Shown piece after piece: positions 1 through 7,576 of a DNA stretch of 36,779 nucleotides. The stretch covers positions 1 to 36,779 of the forward strand of contig JALVTT010000073.1 in NCBI GenBank assembly GCA_027024025.1, in the 5' to 3' direction. Numbering within the stretch: position 1 is the stretch's first letter; the number at the start of each line of letters is the position of its first letter. Below the pieces are notes generated by a model that worked only from the letters and a program-made list of their open reading frames with translations, ran no database searches and was not told the origin of the DNA. This DNA is from Sedimenticola sp. GTDB lineage: Bacteria; Pseudomonadota; Gammaproteobacteria; Chromatiales; Chromatiaceae. The translations under genes and the position numbers were made by a program.

Positions 1-123
1 TGCTCCGGGCTCACCGTGCTGAACAGGCTGTCTTGCTGTATGTCGGGACCGCGCATCGCCAATATCACCGTATCGATACGTTCAGGTTGATCTTGCGGAA
101 ATCTGGGGGTTTTTCAACAGCCT
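1..123. other. Unrelated DNA fused to the VIT/VWA gene; possible insertion-sequence remnant
   Basis: Normal VIT-domain sequence begins abruptly at about position 124 (YVFPLPETAAVDH). The bases before it do not encode the first strands of a VIT domain or a signal peptide. The junction at about 104-122 reads TTTTTCAACAGCCTGC after a G run, which resembles terminal repeats of some insertion sequences; that resemblance is from memory and unverified. No transposase can be identified in the 120 bases present. The frame of the downstream gene stays open back to position 3, so a fusion extending outside the window is possible. Confidence 0.3.
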
Positions 124-1931
124 GCTATGTCTTTCCCCTGCCGGAGACCGCGGCGGTGGATCACATGAAACTGGTCATCGGCAAGCGGGTCATCGAGGGC
201 GAGATCCGGCGCCGCGCCGAGGCGCGCAGGATCTACGAACAGGCCCGAACAAGCGGCCGCAAGGCCAGCCTGATCGAACAGCAGCGGCCCAATCTGTTCA
301 CCAACCGCGTCGCCAACATCGGCCCCGGCGAGTCGGTGACCGTGGAGATCGCCTATCAGCAGAGCGTCAGCTATCGGGACGAGCGCTTTTCCATCCGCTT
401 TCCGCTGACGCTGGCCGTGCGCTACATCCCCGGCACGCCGAAGATCGGTGGCTTCGACGGTGGCGGCTGGGCGCTGAACACCGACCAGGTGCCGGACGCC
501 AGCCAGATCACTCCGCCGATGACGGCGGCGGGGGAGGGGCATCCTAATCCGGTCCGCATCACCGTGAACCTCGACGCCGGCATGGCGCTGAACCGGATCA
601 CCAGCAGCTACCACCCGGTCAAGTGGGTGGAGACCCGGCCGCATCATTACCGGGTCACCCTCGCCAAGGGGCCCGTGCCGGCCGACCGGGACTTCGAGCT
701 GGTCTGGACGCCCGAACCCGGCAAGGCGCCGCGCGCCGCCCTGTTCGTGCAGGCGCGGCAGGACGCCGACTACGCGCTGCTGATGCTGATGCCGCCCGAG
801 ATCGCCTGGGCCCGGCAGGCGGCCCTGTCGCGGGAGATGATCTTCGTGATCGACACCTCCGGCTCCATGGCCGGCACCTCCATCCGGCAGGCCAGGGAGG
901 CCCTGAAGCTCGGCCTGGACCGGCTGAGACCGGGAGACCGCTTCAACATCATCGAGTTCAATTCCGTCACCCGCCTCTTTGCGCCGAGCGCGGTCGAGGC
1001 CGCCCCGCAGAACCTGTCCCGGGCCCGGCGGTTCGTGGACGGGCTGGTCGCCAATGGCGGGACCGAGATGGCCGGCGCCCTGCAGGCGGCCTTGAAGGAT
1101 CAAGAGGACGACGGCCGGGTGCGCCAGGTGGTGTTCCTGACCGATGGCAGCGTGGGCAACGAGGCGGCGTTGTTCCGCATCATCGACGACCGGCTGGGGC
1201 GCTCGCGCCTGTTTACCGTCGGCATCGGCTCGGCGCCCAATGCCTATTTCATGCGCGAGGCCGCCACCCTGGGCAAGGGGACCTTCACCTACATCGGTGA
1301 CATCGGGGAGGTCAGGGAGAAGATGGACCGGCTGTTCGAGAAGCTGGAGTTCCCGGTGCTGTCCGACATCCGGCTCCGCTGGGGCAGCGGCGCCGAGGCC
1401 GACTACTGGCCCCGGCCGGTCCCGGACCTGTATCTCCATGAGCCGCTGATCGTCAGCTTCCGGCTGGACCACTCCGAGCATGAGCTGCACCTGAGCGGCC
1501 GGATGAACGGCCAGGCCTGGCAGACCACGCTGCCCGTGGACAGGGGCGAGCAGGCCAGGGGGCTGGATGTGCTCTGGGCCAGAAACAAGATCCACAGCCT
1601 GGAGCAGCAGAAGAGCCGCGGCGCGTCGCCCGAGAAGATCAGACAGGCGATCACCGAGCTGGGCCTGAGGCACCATATCGTGACCGCGCACACCAGCCTG
1701 GTCGCCGTGGACAAGACTCCGAGCCGGCCCGCCGACACGCCCAGCCGGGACGCGGCGGTGCCGAACAAGATGCCGCATGGCTGGGCCATGCGCGCGCCCG
1801 GGGGGCGTCTGCCGCAGACCGCGACCGCGGCGCCGCTGCACCTGCTGCTGGGGCTGCTGTTGCTGGGTCTCGCATTCGGCATGGTCCTGCTGCAGGGCGG
1901 GATGGCAGGCGGCAAGGGGGCGGAGCGATGA
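33..1931 (+). CDS. VIT and von Willebrand A domain protein, sortase-target type, 5'-truncated or fused
   Basis: This is the substrate-like partner of proteobacterial sortase systems, expected to be exported and anchored at the inner membrane or cell surface. The VIT domain starts mid-domain at about residue 31 (YVFPLPE) and runs to about 115. A VWA domain follows, with an intact MIDAS motif DTSGS at residues 274-278 and a later LTDGS. The C-terminus has the sorting-signal architecture: LPQTATAAP at about 593-601, a hydrophobic helix of about 20 residues, then a short tail with K and R. Family members start with a signal peptide and a complete VIT domain, and neither is visible here. The TTG at 33 is only the first possible start in an open frame, without a convincing ribosome site. 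The stop overlaps the sortase start (ATGA). Probably non-functional as an exported protein unless the true start lies upstream of the window. Confidence 0.75.
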   Translation: MLYVGTAHRQYHRIDTFRLILRKSGGFSTACYVFPLPETAAVDHMKLVIGKRVIEGEIRRRAEARRIYEQARTSGRKASLIEQQRPNLFTNRVANIGPGESVTVEIAYQQSVSYRDERFSIRFPLTLAVRYIPGTPKIGGFDGGGWALNTDQVPDASQITPPMTAAGEGHPNPVRITVNLDAGMALNRITSSYHPVKWVETRPHHYRVTLAKGPVPADRDFELVWTPEPGKAPRAALFVQARQDADYALLMLMPPEIAWARQAALSREMIFVIDTSGSMAGTSIRQAREALKLGLDRLRPGDRFNIIEFNSVTRLFAPSAVEAAPQNLSRARRFVDGLVANGGTEMAGALQAALKDQEDDGRVRQVVFLTDGSVGNEAALFRIIDDRLGRSRLFTVGIGSAPNAYFMREAATLGKGTFTYIGDIGEVREKMDRLFEKLEFPVLSDIRLRWGSGAEADYWPRPVPDLYLHEPLIVSFRLDHSEHELHLSGRMNGQAWQTTLPVDRGEQARGLDVLWARNKIHSLEQQKSRGASPEKIRQAITELGLRHHIVTAHTSLVAVDKTPSRPADTPSRDAAVPNKMPHGWAMRAPGGRLPQTATAAPLHLLLGLLLLGLAFGMVLLQGGMAGGKGAER

Positions 1932-2432
1932 TCGGGTGGATCAGGTCATTGCGCCCGCGTCACTGGATCCTGCTGGCGATCGGCCTGGTCGCGGACCCGG
2001 GCGGGCGCCGTCCACCAGCGGCCCTGGCGCTGGGCGGACACCTGGCCGGTGGCCCGGCTCCGCTCGGCGGCGCATGACCGCGATCTCATCGTGCTGGAGG
2101 GGGCCTCCGGCAGGAACCTGGCCTTCGGCCCGGCGCACATCAGCGCCAGCGCGGCCCCGGGCGAGACGGGCAACAGCGTGATCGTGGGTCACCGGGACAC
2201 CCACTTCGCCTGGCTGGAGCAGGTGAAGACGGGCGAGGAGATCGTCGTCGAGACCCCGCGCCGGACCCTGTCCTACCGCGTGCGGGGGATCCGGATCGTC
2301 TCGGAGAAGGATCTGAGCGTGATGGCGGATCGCGGCGTGCCCACCCTGACGCTCGTGACCTGCTATCCCTTCCACGCCGTGGCGCCGGGCACGCACTGGA
2401 GGTATGTGGTCACCGCCGTGCTGACCCCCTGA
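1928..2432 (+). pseudogene. Class-GN-type sortase, frame-broken
   Basis: The ATG at 1928 overlaps the stop of the VIT/VWA gene and opens a hydrophobic N-terminus (MIGWIRSLRPRHWILLAIGL), as expected for a membrane-anchored sortase. That frame turns to unrelated sequence after about 1990 and stops at about 2077. The family sequence resumes in another frame at about 2019 (RPWRWADTWPVARL) and runs intact to 2432. The catalytic set is present there: His in GHRDTHF, Cys in TLVTCYPF, and Arg in WRYVVTA. By comparison with the family as I know it, about 20-25 residues between the anchor and the WRWADTW motif are missing, so an out-of-frame deletion near 1990-2018 is likely. A GTG at 2049 could start a soluble 127-residue product lacking the anchor and the first conserved motif. 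A sequencing error could explain the frame change but not the shortening. Confidence 0.75.
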
Positions 2433-2494
2433 AAGGGCGGCGGGCGATCACGCGGCCATCGGCATCCGCCTGAAAGGGCGTGGGCCCCAACGAC

Positions 2495-2520
2495 AAAAGG
2501 CCTCCCGCGGGAGGCCTTTT
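2495..2520. terminator. Bidirectional rho-independent terminator
   Basis: A near-perfect palindrome with core GGCCTCCCGCGGGAGGCC is flanked by AAAA on the left and TTTT on the right. It can end transcription from the sortase side (plus strand) and from tRNA-Leu (minus strand). It lies between the sortase stop at 2432 and the tRNA 3' end at 2550. Confidence 0.85.
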
Positions 2521-2549
2521 GCATCGAACGGTCGGGTGACCGTGGGATA

Positions 2550-2636
2550 TGGTGCCTGGGAGAGGACTTGAACCTCCACGGGGTTGCCCCCACTAGCACC
2601 TGAAGCTAGCGTGTCTACCAATTTCACCACCCAGGC
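2550..2636 (-). tRNA. tRNA-Leu (anticodon CAG)
   Basis: The reverse complement folds into a class II leucine tRNA of 87 nt including an encoded CCA. The acceptor stem GCCTGGG pairs with CCCAGGC. The D-arm contains AAATTGGTAGACACG. The anticodon stem CTAGC/GCTAG encloses the loop TTCAGGT, so the anticodon is CAG. A long variable arm (TGGGGGCAACCCCG) and the T-arm GGTTCAAGTCC follow. It has its own consensus promoter upstream on the minus strand and the palindrome at 2495-2520 as terminator. Confidence 0.97.
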
Positions 2637-2656
2637 ATGAGCAGCTGAGGGCGCGT

Positions 2657-2685
2657 AATCTACAGCGACATTCTTCGTCTGTCAA
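2657..2685 (-). promoter_or_regulatory. Sigma70 promoter of tRNA-Leu
   Basis: On the minus strand, TTGACA (2680-2685) is followed after 17 bases by TAGATT (2657-2662). A GC-rich discriminator leads to the tRNA 5' end at 2636, about 20 bases further. This is a perfect -35 hexamer with ideal spacing, typical of stable-RNA promoters. Confidence 0.85.
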
Positions 2686-2694
2686 CGGTACAAT
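2665..2694 (+). promoter_or_regulatory. Probable rnr promoter, overlapping the tRNA-Leu promoter
   Basis: On the plus strand, GCGACA (2665-2670) and TACAAT (2689-2694) are separated by 18 bases. Transcription would start near 2701, about 25 bases before the rnr GTG. The element physically overlaps the divergent tRNA-Leu promoter, so the two would compete for RNA polymerase. The -35 match is only partial. Confidence 0.45.
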
Positions 2695-2725
2695 GGCGCC
2701 CTGATTTTCAAAAAGGCAACAGTGA

Positions 2726-5164
2726 GTGAGCAGACGTAGCAAGTCGCGCAAAGGGCGCGGCACCGATCCCCATTTCGAGCGCGAGGCGCAGAAGTACGAG
2801 AACCCGATTCCCAGCCGGGAATTCATCATGGCACTGATCGACGAGCAGGGCTGCCCGGTTTCCTTCAAGGAGCTGGCGAAGGCCCTGGGTGTCGGCGAGG
2901 ACCAGATCGAACCGCTGTCGCGGCGCGTCAAGGCCATGACCCGGGACGGCCAGCTGGTGCGCAACCGGCGCGGCGGCTATTGCGTGGTCAACAAGGAGGA
3001 CATGATCCCCGGCCGGGTGATCGGTCATCCGGATGGTTTCGGTTTCCTCAAGCCGGACGAGGGCGGAGAGGATCTGTTCCTCCTGCCGCGCGAGATGCGC
3101 AAGGTCTGGCACGGCGACCGGGTGGTGACCCAGGTCTCGGGCATGGACCGGCGCGGCCGCCGCGAGGGCGCGGTGATCGAGATCCTCGAACGCGCCTACA
3201 GCAGCGTGGTCGGGCGACTGCACATCGAGAAGGGCGTGGCCTTCGTGGTGCCCGACAACAAGCGCATCACCCACCAGATCCTGGTGCCGCCGGACGGCAT
3301 GAACGGCGCCGCCGACGGGCAGATGGTGGTGGTGGCGATCGAGGAACATCCCAGTGAATGGCGCCAGCCCATCGGCCGGGTGACCGAGATCCTGGGCGAC
3401 CACATGGCCCCGGGCATGGAGACCGATGTGGCCATCCGCGCCCACGACATCCCGGTGGAGTGGCCGCAGGCGGTGCTGGACCAGATCGCCTCGCTGAGCG
3501 AGGAGGTGCCGGAATCCGCCAAGGCCGGGCGGGTCGATCTGCGCGACACCCCGCTGGTGACCATCGACGGCGAGGACGCGCGCGACTTCGACGACGCGGT
3601 GTACTGCCAGCCGACCGCCAAGGGCTGGCGTCTGCTGGTGGCCATCGCCGATGTCTCCGCCTATGTCGAGCCCGGCACCCCGCTGGACGAGGAGGCCTAC
3701 AAGCGCGGCACCTCGGTCTATTTCCCCGACCGGGTGGTGCCCATGCTGCCCGAGGTCCTGTCCAACGGCCTCTGTTCGCTCAACCCGCGCGTCGACCGCC
3801 TGTGCATGGTGGCGGAGCTGTATTTCGACGCCGAGGGCAAGCTCTACCGCTCGCGTTTCTTCGAGGCGGTGATGAACTCGCACGCCCGCCTGACCTACGA
3901 CAAGGTCTGGGCCATGCTGCAGGGCGACGCGGCGCTGCGCGAGCAGTACGCCGCGCTTTTGCCGCACCTGGAGAACCTGCACGCCCTGTACAAGGTGCTG
4001 CACGCGGCGCGCGAGGCGCGCGGCGCCATCGACTTCGACAGCGTCGAGACCAAGTTCCGCTTCGACGACAACGGCAAGGTCGCCGAGGTGATTCCGCTGG
4101 TGCGCCACGACGCCCACCGCATGATCGAGGAGTGCATGCTGGCGGCCAACGTGGCGGCGGCGCGCCATCTGCTGCGCAAGAAGATGCCGGCCCTGTTCCG
4201 CAATCACGAGCGCCCCAGCGACGAAAAGCTGGAAGACCTGCAGGCCTTTCTCCATGAACTGGGTCTGTCGCTGGACAACATGCCCAGGCCGAGCGCCAAG
4301 GACTACGCCAATCTGCTGGAGCGGGCCGCCGGCCGGCCCGACTACCACCTGATCCAAACCGTACTGCTGCGCTCCATGATGCAGGCGGTGTACGCGGCCG
4401 AGAACCTGGGGCACTTCGGCCTGGCGCTGCCGGCCTACACCCACTTCACCTCGCCCATCCGGCGCTATCCCGACCTCATGGTGCACCGCGCCATCCGCCA
4501 TCTGCTCAAGGGCGGCACGCCGGACAACTTCCCCTACACCCAGTCGCGCCTGGTGGCCATGGGCGAGCACTGCTCGGCGGTCGAGCGGCGCGCCGACGAG
4601 GCCTCGCGCGACTCGGCCGACGCGCTCAAATGCGAATTCATGCTCGACAAGGTGGGCATGGACTTCAACGGCACCATCGTCAGCGTCAACAGCTTCGGCC
4701 TGTTCGTTGAGCTGGACGAGATCTACATCACCGGACTGGTGCATATCACCGCGCTGGATCGCGACTACTTCCACTTCGACCCGATCGGGCACCGCCTGAC
4801 CGGCGAGCGCAGCGGCAAGGTCTATCGGCTCGGCGACAAGATCGCGGTGCGCGTGGCCGCGGTCAACATGGATGAGCGCAAGATCGACTTCCTGCTCGCC
4901 GGCGGCGAGGGCGAGACCTCCGGGCGCGCCCCGCGTGGCGGACGCCGCAAACCCGGCAAGACCGAACAGACGGCGCGCAAGCCGCCGAAGCGGCCCAGGG
5001 GTGGCTGGAGCGCCGAGAGCGAGCCCGATGAGCAGGGCCGGACCACGCGTTGGCAGCTGGTGGACGACAGCGCCCCCGCGCCGGCCGGCAGAAAATCCGG
5101 CAAGGGCAAGGGCGGCCGCAAGCGCGGAGGCCGCTCGCGCTCGCGGGGCAAGTCGCGCTCGTGA
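2726..5164 (+). CDS. rnr: Ribonuclease R
   Basis: 3'-to-5' exoribonuclease of the RNB family that degrades structured RNA and takes part in rRNA quality control and tRNA/tmRNA maturation in the cytoplasm. The 812 residues show the standard order: an N-terminal winged-helix segment (about 30-85), cold-shock domains (about 90-240), the RNB catalytic core with the acidic motif DGEDARDFDDAV at 281-292, an S1 domain (about 640-725), and a basic tail rich in Arg, Lys and Gly from about 730. Length matches the E. coli protein. The GTG at 2726 follows AAGG with 9 bases spacing; the GTG at 2722 is out of frame and soon meets a stop. The stop overlaps the rlmB start by 4 bases, the common rnr-rlmB coupling. 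Confidence 0.97.
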   Translation: MSRRSKSRKGRGTDPHFEREAQKYENPIPSREFIMALIDEQGCPVSFKELAKALGVGEDQIEPLSRRVKAMTRDGQLVRNRRGGYCVVNKEDMIPGRVIGHPDGFGFLKPDEGGEDLFLLPREMRKVWHGDRVVTQVSGMDRRGRREGAVIEILERAYSSVVGRLHIEKGVAFVVPDNKRITHQILVPPDGMNGAADGQMVVVAIEEHPSEWRQPIGRVTEILGDHMAPGMETDVAIRAHDIPVEWPQAVLDQIASLSEEVPESAKAGRVDLRDTPLVTIDGEDARDFDDAVYCQPTAKGWRLLVAIADVSAYVEPGTPLDEEAYKRGTSVYFPDRVVPMLPEVLSNGLCSLNPRVDRLCMVAELYFDAEGKLYRSRFFEAVMNSHARLTYDKVWAMLQGDAALREQYAALLPHLENLHALYKVLHAAREARGAIDFDSVETKFRFDDNGKVAEVIPLVRHDAHRMIEECMLAANVAAARHLLRKKMPALFRNHERPSDEKLEDLQAFLHELGLSLDNMPRPSAKDYANLLERAAGRPDYHLIQTVLLRSMMQAVYAAENLGHFGLALPAYTHFTSPIRRYPDLMVHRAIRHLLKGGTPDNFPYTQSRLVAMGEHCSAVERRADEASRDSADALKCEFMLDKVGMDFNGTIVSVNSFGLFVELDEIYITGLVHITALDRDYFHFDPIGHRLTGERSGKVYRLGDKIAVRVAAVNMDERKIDFLLAGGEGETSGRAPRGGRRKPGKTEQTARKPPKRPRGGWSAESEPDEQGRTTRWQLVDDSAPAPAGRKSGKGKGGRKRGGRSRSRGKSRS

Positions 5165-5907
5165 AGCCGGGGCACTGGATCGCGGGCATCCATGCCGTGC
5201 GCGGCGCCCTGGGCCACGGGGCGGGGCAGGTGGACGAGATCCTGGTGGACAGGCGGCGGCGCGACCGCAGGCTGGGGGCGCTGCTGGAGCAGGCCCGCCG
5301 GCACGGGGTGCCGGTGCGCCAGGTCGAACGGGCCGAGCTGGAGCGGCATGTGCCCGGCCTCAATCACCAGGGCGTGGCGGCGCGCACCCGGGCCCCAAGC
5401 CCTGGCGCCGAGGGCGATCTGGACGCCCTGCTGGGCGCGCTGGACGAGCCGCCCTTTCTGCTCATCCTCGACGGCGTGACCGACCCACACAATCTGGGCG
5501 CCTGCCTGCGCACCGCGGACGCGGCCGGGGTGCACGCGGTGATCGCGCCGCGCGACCGTTCGGTGGGCCTGACCCCCACGGTGTGCAAGGTCGCCAGCGG
5601 GGCGGCGGCCACGCTGCCCTTCATCCAGGTGACCAATCTGGCGCGCAGCCTGCGCCATCTGCAGGACAGCTATCGCATCTTTCTGGTGGGTACGGCCGGA
5701 GAGGCCGGGCAGAACCTCTACCAGGCCGATCTGGGCGGCCCGCTGGGCCTGGTCATGGGCGCCGAGGGCGCGGGCCTGCGGCGCCTGACCCGCGAGCAGT
5801 GCGATCTGCTGGTGTCGCTGCCCATGCGCGGCTGTGTCGAGAGCCTCAATGTCTCGGTGGCCAGCGGCATCTGCCTGTACGAGGCGCTGCGCCAGCGGGG
5901 CGGCTAG
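5161..5907 (+). CDS. rlmB: 23S rRNA (guanosine-2'-O-)-methyltransferase RlmB
   Basis: SpoU-family SPOUT methyltransferase expected to 2'-O-methylate a guanosine of 23S rRNA (G2251 in E. coli) using SAM. The 248-residue product has an N-terminal substrate-binding domain starting HWIAGIHAVRGAL. The knotted catalytic domain follows: motif 1 DPHNLGACLRTADAAG, motif 2 GLVMGAEGAGLRRL, motif 3 [17 protein letters not shown]. The GTG start at 5161 overlaps the rnr stop (GTGA), so the pair is translationally coupled. Oddity: motif 3 reads GCVESLN, while the duplicated tail at 7577-7726 encodes the more usual GSVESLN, so residue 225 is Cys instead of Ser. The last 186 bases are partly repeated downstream; this first copy is the only complete gene. 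Confidence 0.95.
   Translation: MKPGHWIAGIHAVRGALGHGAGQVDEILVDRRRRDRRLGALLEQARRHGVPVRQVERAELERHVPGLNHQGVAARTRAPSPGAEGDLDALLGALDEPPFLLILDGVTDPHNLGACLRTADAAGVHAVIAPRDRSVGLTPTVCKVASGAAATLPFIQVTNLARSLRHLQDSYRIFLVGTAGEAGQNLYQADLGGPLGLVMGAEGAGLRRLTREQCDLLVSLPMRGCVESLNVSVASGICLYEALRQRGG
5845..5906 (+). repeat. 62-bp direct repeat, copy 1 (rlmB 3' end)
   Basis: This stretch is identical to 7664-7725. It is the perfect core of a longer duplicated tail: 5788-5907 matches 7607-7726 with only three differences (5833 T versus 7652 A, 5844 C versus 7663 T, 5907 G versus 7726 A). The two copies bracket the low-GC insertion like attachment-site repeats or a target duplication. Confidence 0.9.
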
Positions 5908-5914
5908 AAAGTCT

Positions 5915-5948
5915 GTTCCCCCAACGGCGGAGTACACCGTGGGGGAAC
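5915..5948. terminator. Hairpin just after rlmB, at the left edge of the insertion
   Basis: GTTCCCCC (5915-5922) pairs with GGGGGAAC (5941-5948), with an inner ACGG/CCGT extension and a one-base bulge. No T run follows on the plus strand; on the minus strand the stem is followed by CAGACTTTC. It may end transcription of the inward-facing gene at 5970-7370 or of rlmB. Confidence 0.45.
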
Positions 5949-5969
5949 CATTTACGGATCGGAGGGTTA

Positions 5970-7370
5970 TTACTCTATCGGTTCGTATAGGATTTGATAT
6001 TGGATTTGGCCGCTGGGCCCTTTTCTGCCGGGGCCTGCGGAAAACTGCCTGTACTTGTCGCCTTCGCGGGTATAGAGATGAAGTAGGGATGCGTCGTAGG
6101 GACGCGCGCGGTAGGCCAAGCCAAGCACCTGCAAGCTGGCCTCGGCAATATCGTCTCCACCACCGTGAAGCAGATCGTCTCGGTCCACGATGCGCATTCG
6201 TGCATTTGGGATCACCCCTCGCAGTGACCGGTAGGTTTTGTCCACCGTGAGTAGGAAAATGGGTCGTCCGGTCTGCCCGTCTTGGACCGTCACGCGGGTA
6301 CAACGTCGGGTGTTGTCTAAATTCAGGCAGACGTGCCACGTAGTGGGTGAGCGGCGGTCGCCATCATCCCAGACCTTCACCACACCTGCTTGCACGATGA
6401 CTCGCCAGGCACGGGGATCTCCTTTGCAGGCTTCAGTGGCTGGCCGGGTGTTCTCGGAAGGCGTGCCCCGAACGCTGTTGCGGGCTCCTTCACCACCAAT
6501 CCATACCCGTGCACATTCTGTCCAGGTGATTGGGGCGCGCAGGGCGATGCGTTGTCTCTCTCCAGGACGTAGGATTCTCCAACCTAGATCGTATACCTTG
6601 GTCGGCGCCAACCTTCGGGCTGGATTCTTTCCTGTTCTTCCCCAACCATAGACATGCACTGCGGCGGAACGATGATGGTCCGTGTTCTCCAGTATCGCCA
6701 CCGGCAGCCATTCCTTCCAGTGGTCGGGGGCTACGCGTGGCTGCTCTAAACGCAATTCTCGCACCACCACACTGCCGCGTGCGCCTTCGCGTCGTACTCG
6801 ACGCAGGTTATCCAAGCTCTGTTGGAGAATTTGACCTCTTTGTCTCAGCCCGCTTGGCGATATGCCTCGTGTTGCATTGGGAAGAATGACGTTCGGTGAA
6901 ATACCCGCCAGCTTATTTCTATATTGCCGTTGTGCGCAGACTGCTACCTCTGGAGCGCTGGCTGTGGGAGAAAAATCCCCAGTATTATAGCGCAGAACAA
7001 GGCGAACGCGAGGTGGTGGGGCATCGGATGGCAGTTTCAGCGTCAGTTCGTCACCGCCGTTGCGTGATTGCACAACCCGAAGCGGGCGCCGATAGTTGCT
7101 CCGGCTTCCGGTGCCGAATGCGTAGATCCGCGAATATCTGCTGAGTAGTCGGCCGATAATCGTGAATTGTCGACCTGGTTTGACACAAGGTCCAGGGGTA
7201 TTGACTCGAACAATACGGGGGCCATCCGCTGTAAAGGGAACGCCTCCACTTCGCCCGGCCGTGGCCAAGACGGTGAAGAGCGTGTAAACAAGAAAAGCAG
7301 ACAGCATCAGCGACGATATGTGCCGTTGGAAGCCCGGCACTTCGATACCAGAAAGGATCTGTTTTTTCAT
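5970..7370 (-). CDS. Hypothetical secreted protein with beta-rich repeats and a C2-like C-terminal segment
   Basis: I do not recognise this 466-residue protein. The ATG at 7370 is preceded by GAGGAG at good spacing. Residues 1-41 form a signal peptide or anchor with a hydrophobic run (ISSLMLSAFLVYTLFTVLA). Residues about 48-145 (RIVRVNTPGPCVKPGRQFTI onward) look like an immunoglobulin/TIG-type fold with two Cys. A linker rich in Arg (about 170-195) and a second beta-rich part (about 200-310) follow. The last part, about 325-430, has a C2-like pattern: VIVQAGVVKVWDDGD, LRGVIPNARMRIVDRDDL, then GGGDDIAEASLQVLG, whose Asp clusters could bind calcium. All domain calls are by pattern and unverified. 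The gene is less GC-rich than its neighbours and is the only gene in the insertion between duplicated rlmB ends, so it was probably acquired horizontally. Confidence 0.75.
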   Translation of the reverse strand: MKKQILSGIEVPGFQRHISSLMLSAFLVYTLFTVLATAGRSGGVPFTADGPRIVRVNTPGPCVKPGRQFTIIGRLLSRYSRIYAFGTGSRSNYRRPLRVVQSRNGGDELTLKLPSDAPPPRVRLVLRYNTGDFSPTASAPEVAVCAQRQYRNKLAGISPNVILPNATRGISPSGLRQRGQILQQSLDNLRRVRREGARGSVVVRELRLEQPRVAPDHWKEWLPVAILENTDHHRSAAVHVYGWGRTGKNPARRLAPTKVYDLGWRILRPGERQRIALRAPITWTECARVWIGGEGARNSVRGTPSENTRPATEACKGDPRAWRVIVQAGVVKVWDDGDRRSPTTWHVCLNLDNTRRCTRVTVQDGQTGRPIFLLTVDKTYRSLRGVIPNARMRIVDRDDLLHGGGDDIAEASLQVLGLAYRARPYDASLLHLYTREGDKYRQFSAGPGRKGPSGQIQYQILYEPIE

Positions 7371-7576
7371 GCCATTGTCTCCTCAATATATTGCCATTGG
7401 TTTTTTCATGTCCCTCGTAGGGGATTCAGGCATATGTCGGAGTAGTTTCCGTGGTGGTTCATCGTGCCTCACGGTGTGTGGAGAAACACCGTTTCAACAT
7501 TTTTGGCGGCACCGTGATATACACCATAACTAAGTATGGTTTGTGCGCTGTGAAAAAGTAAGGTTTTGATGTGTGC
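7371..7576. other. Upstream region of the islet gene, with inverted repeats and a short leader frame
   Basis: Two inverted repeats are visible: ACGGTGT/ACACCGT (7471-7477, 7486-7492) and ACCATA/TATGGT (7523-7528, 7535-7540). A minus-strand leader frame, MKKPMAIY then stop (7409-7383), ends right at the ribosome site of the main gene. ATGAAAAAAC and CAATGGCA each occur twice near the start. The promoter could not be placed with confidence. Confidence 0.35.

Larger units (their letters stand above)
5908..7576. mobile_element. Low-GC insertion between two rlmB 3' ends (possible genomic islet)
   Basis: The 1.67-kb segment lies between the complete rlmB and a repeated rlmB tail, is visibly less GC-rich than the flanks, and carries one minus-strand gene. 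The right-hand tail overlaps the stop of the next gene in the same way an undisturbed rlmB would, so the segment looks like an addition at the 3' end of rlmB that restored the reading frame with its own copy of the tail. No integrase or transposase is present, so mobility is inferred only from structure. Confidence 0.45.

Noticed and set aside
2708-4792. Long minus-strand open frame (694 codons) opposite rnr
   Set aside because: It is the antisense shadow of a highly GC-biased gene; the translation is low-complexity, rich in His, Val, Gly and Arg, with no recognisable domain.
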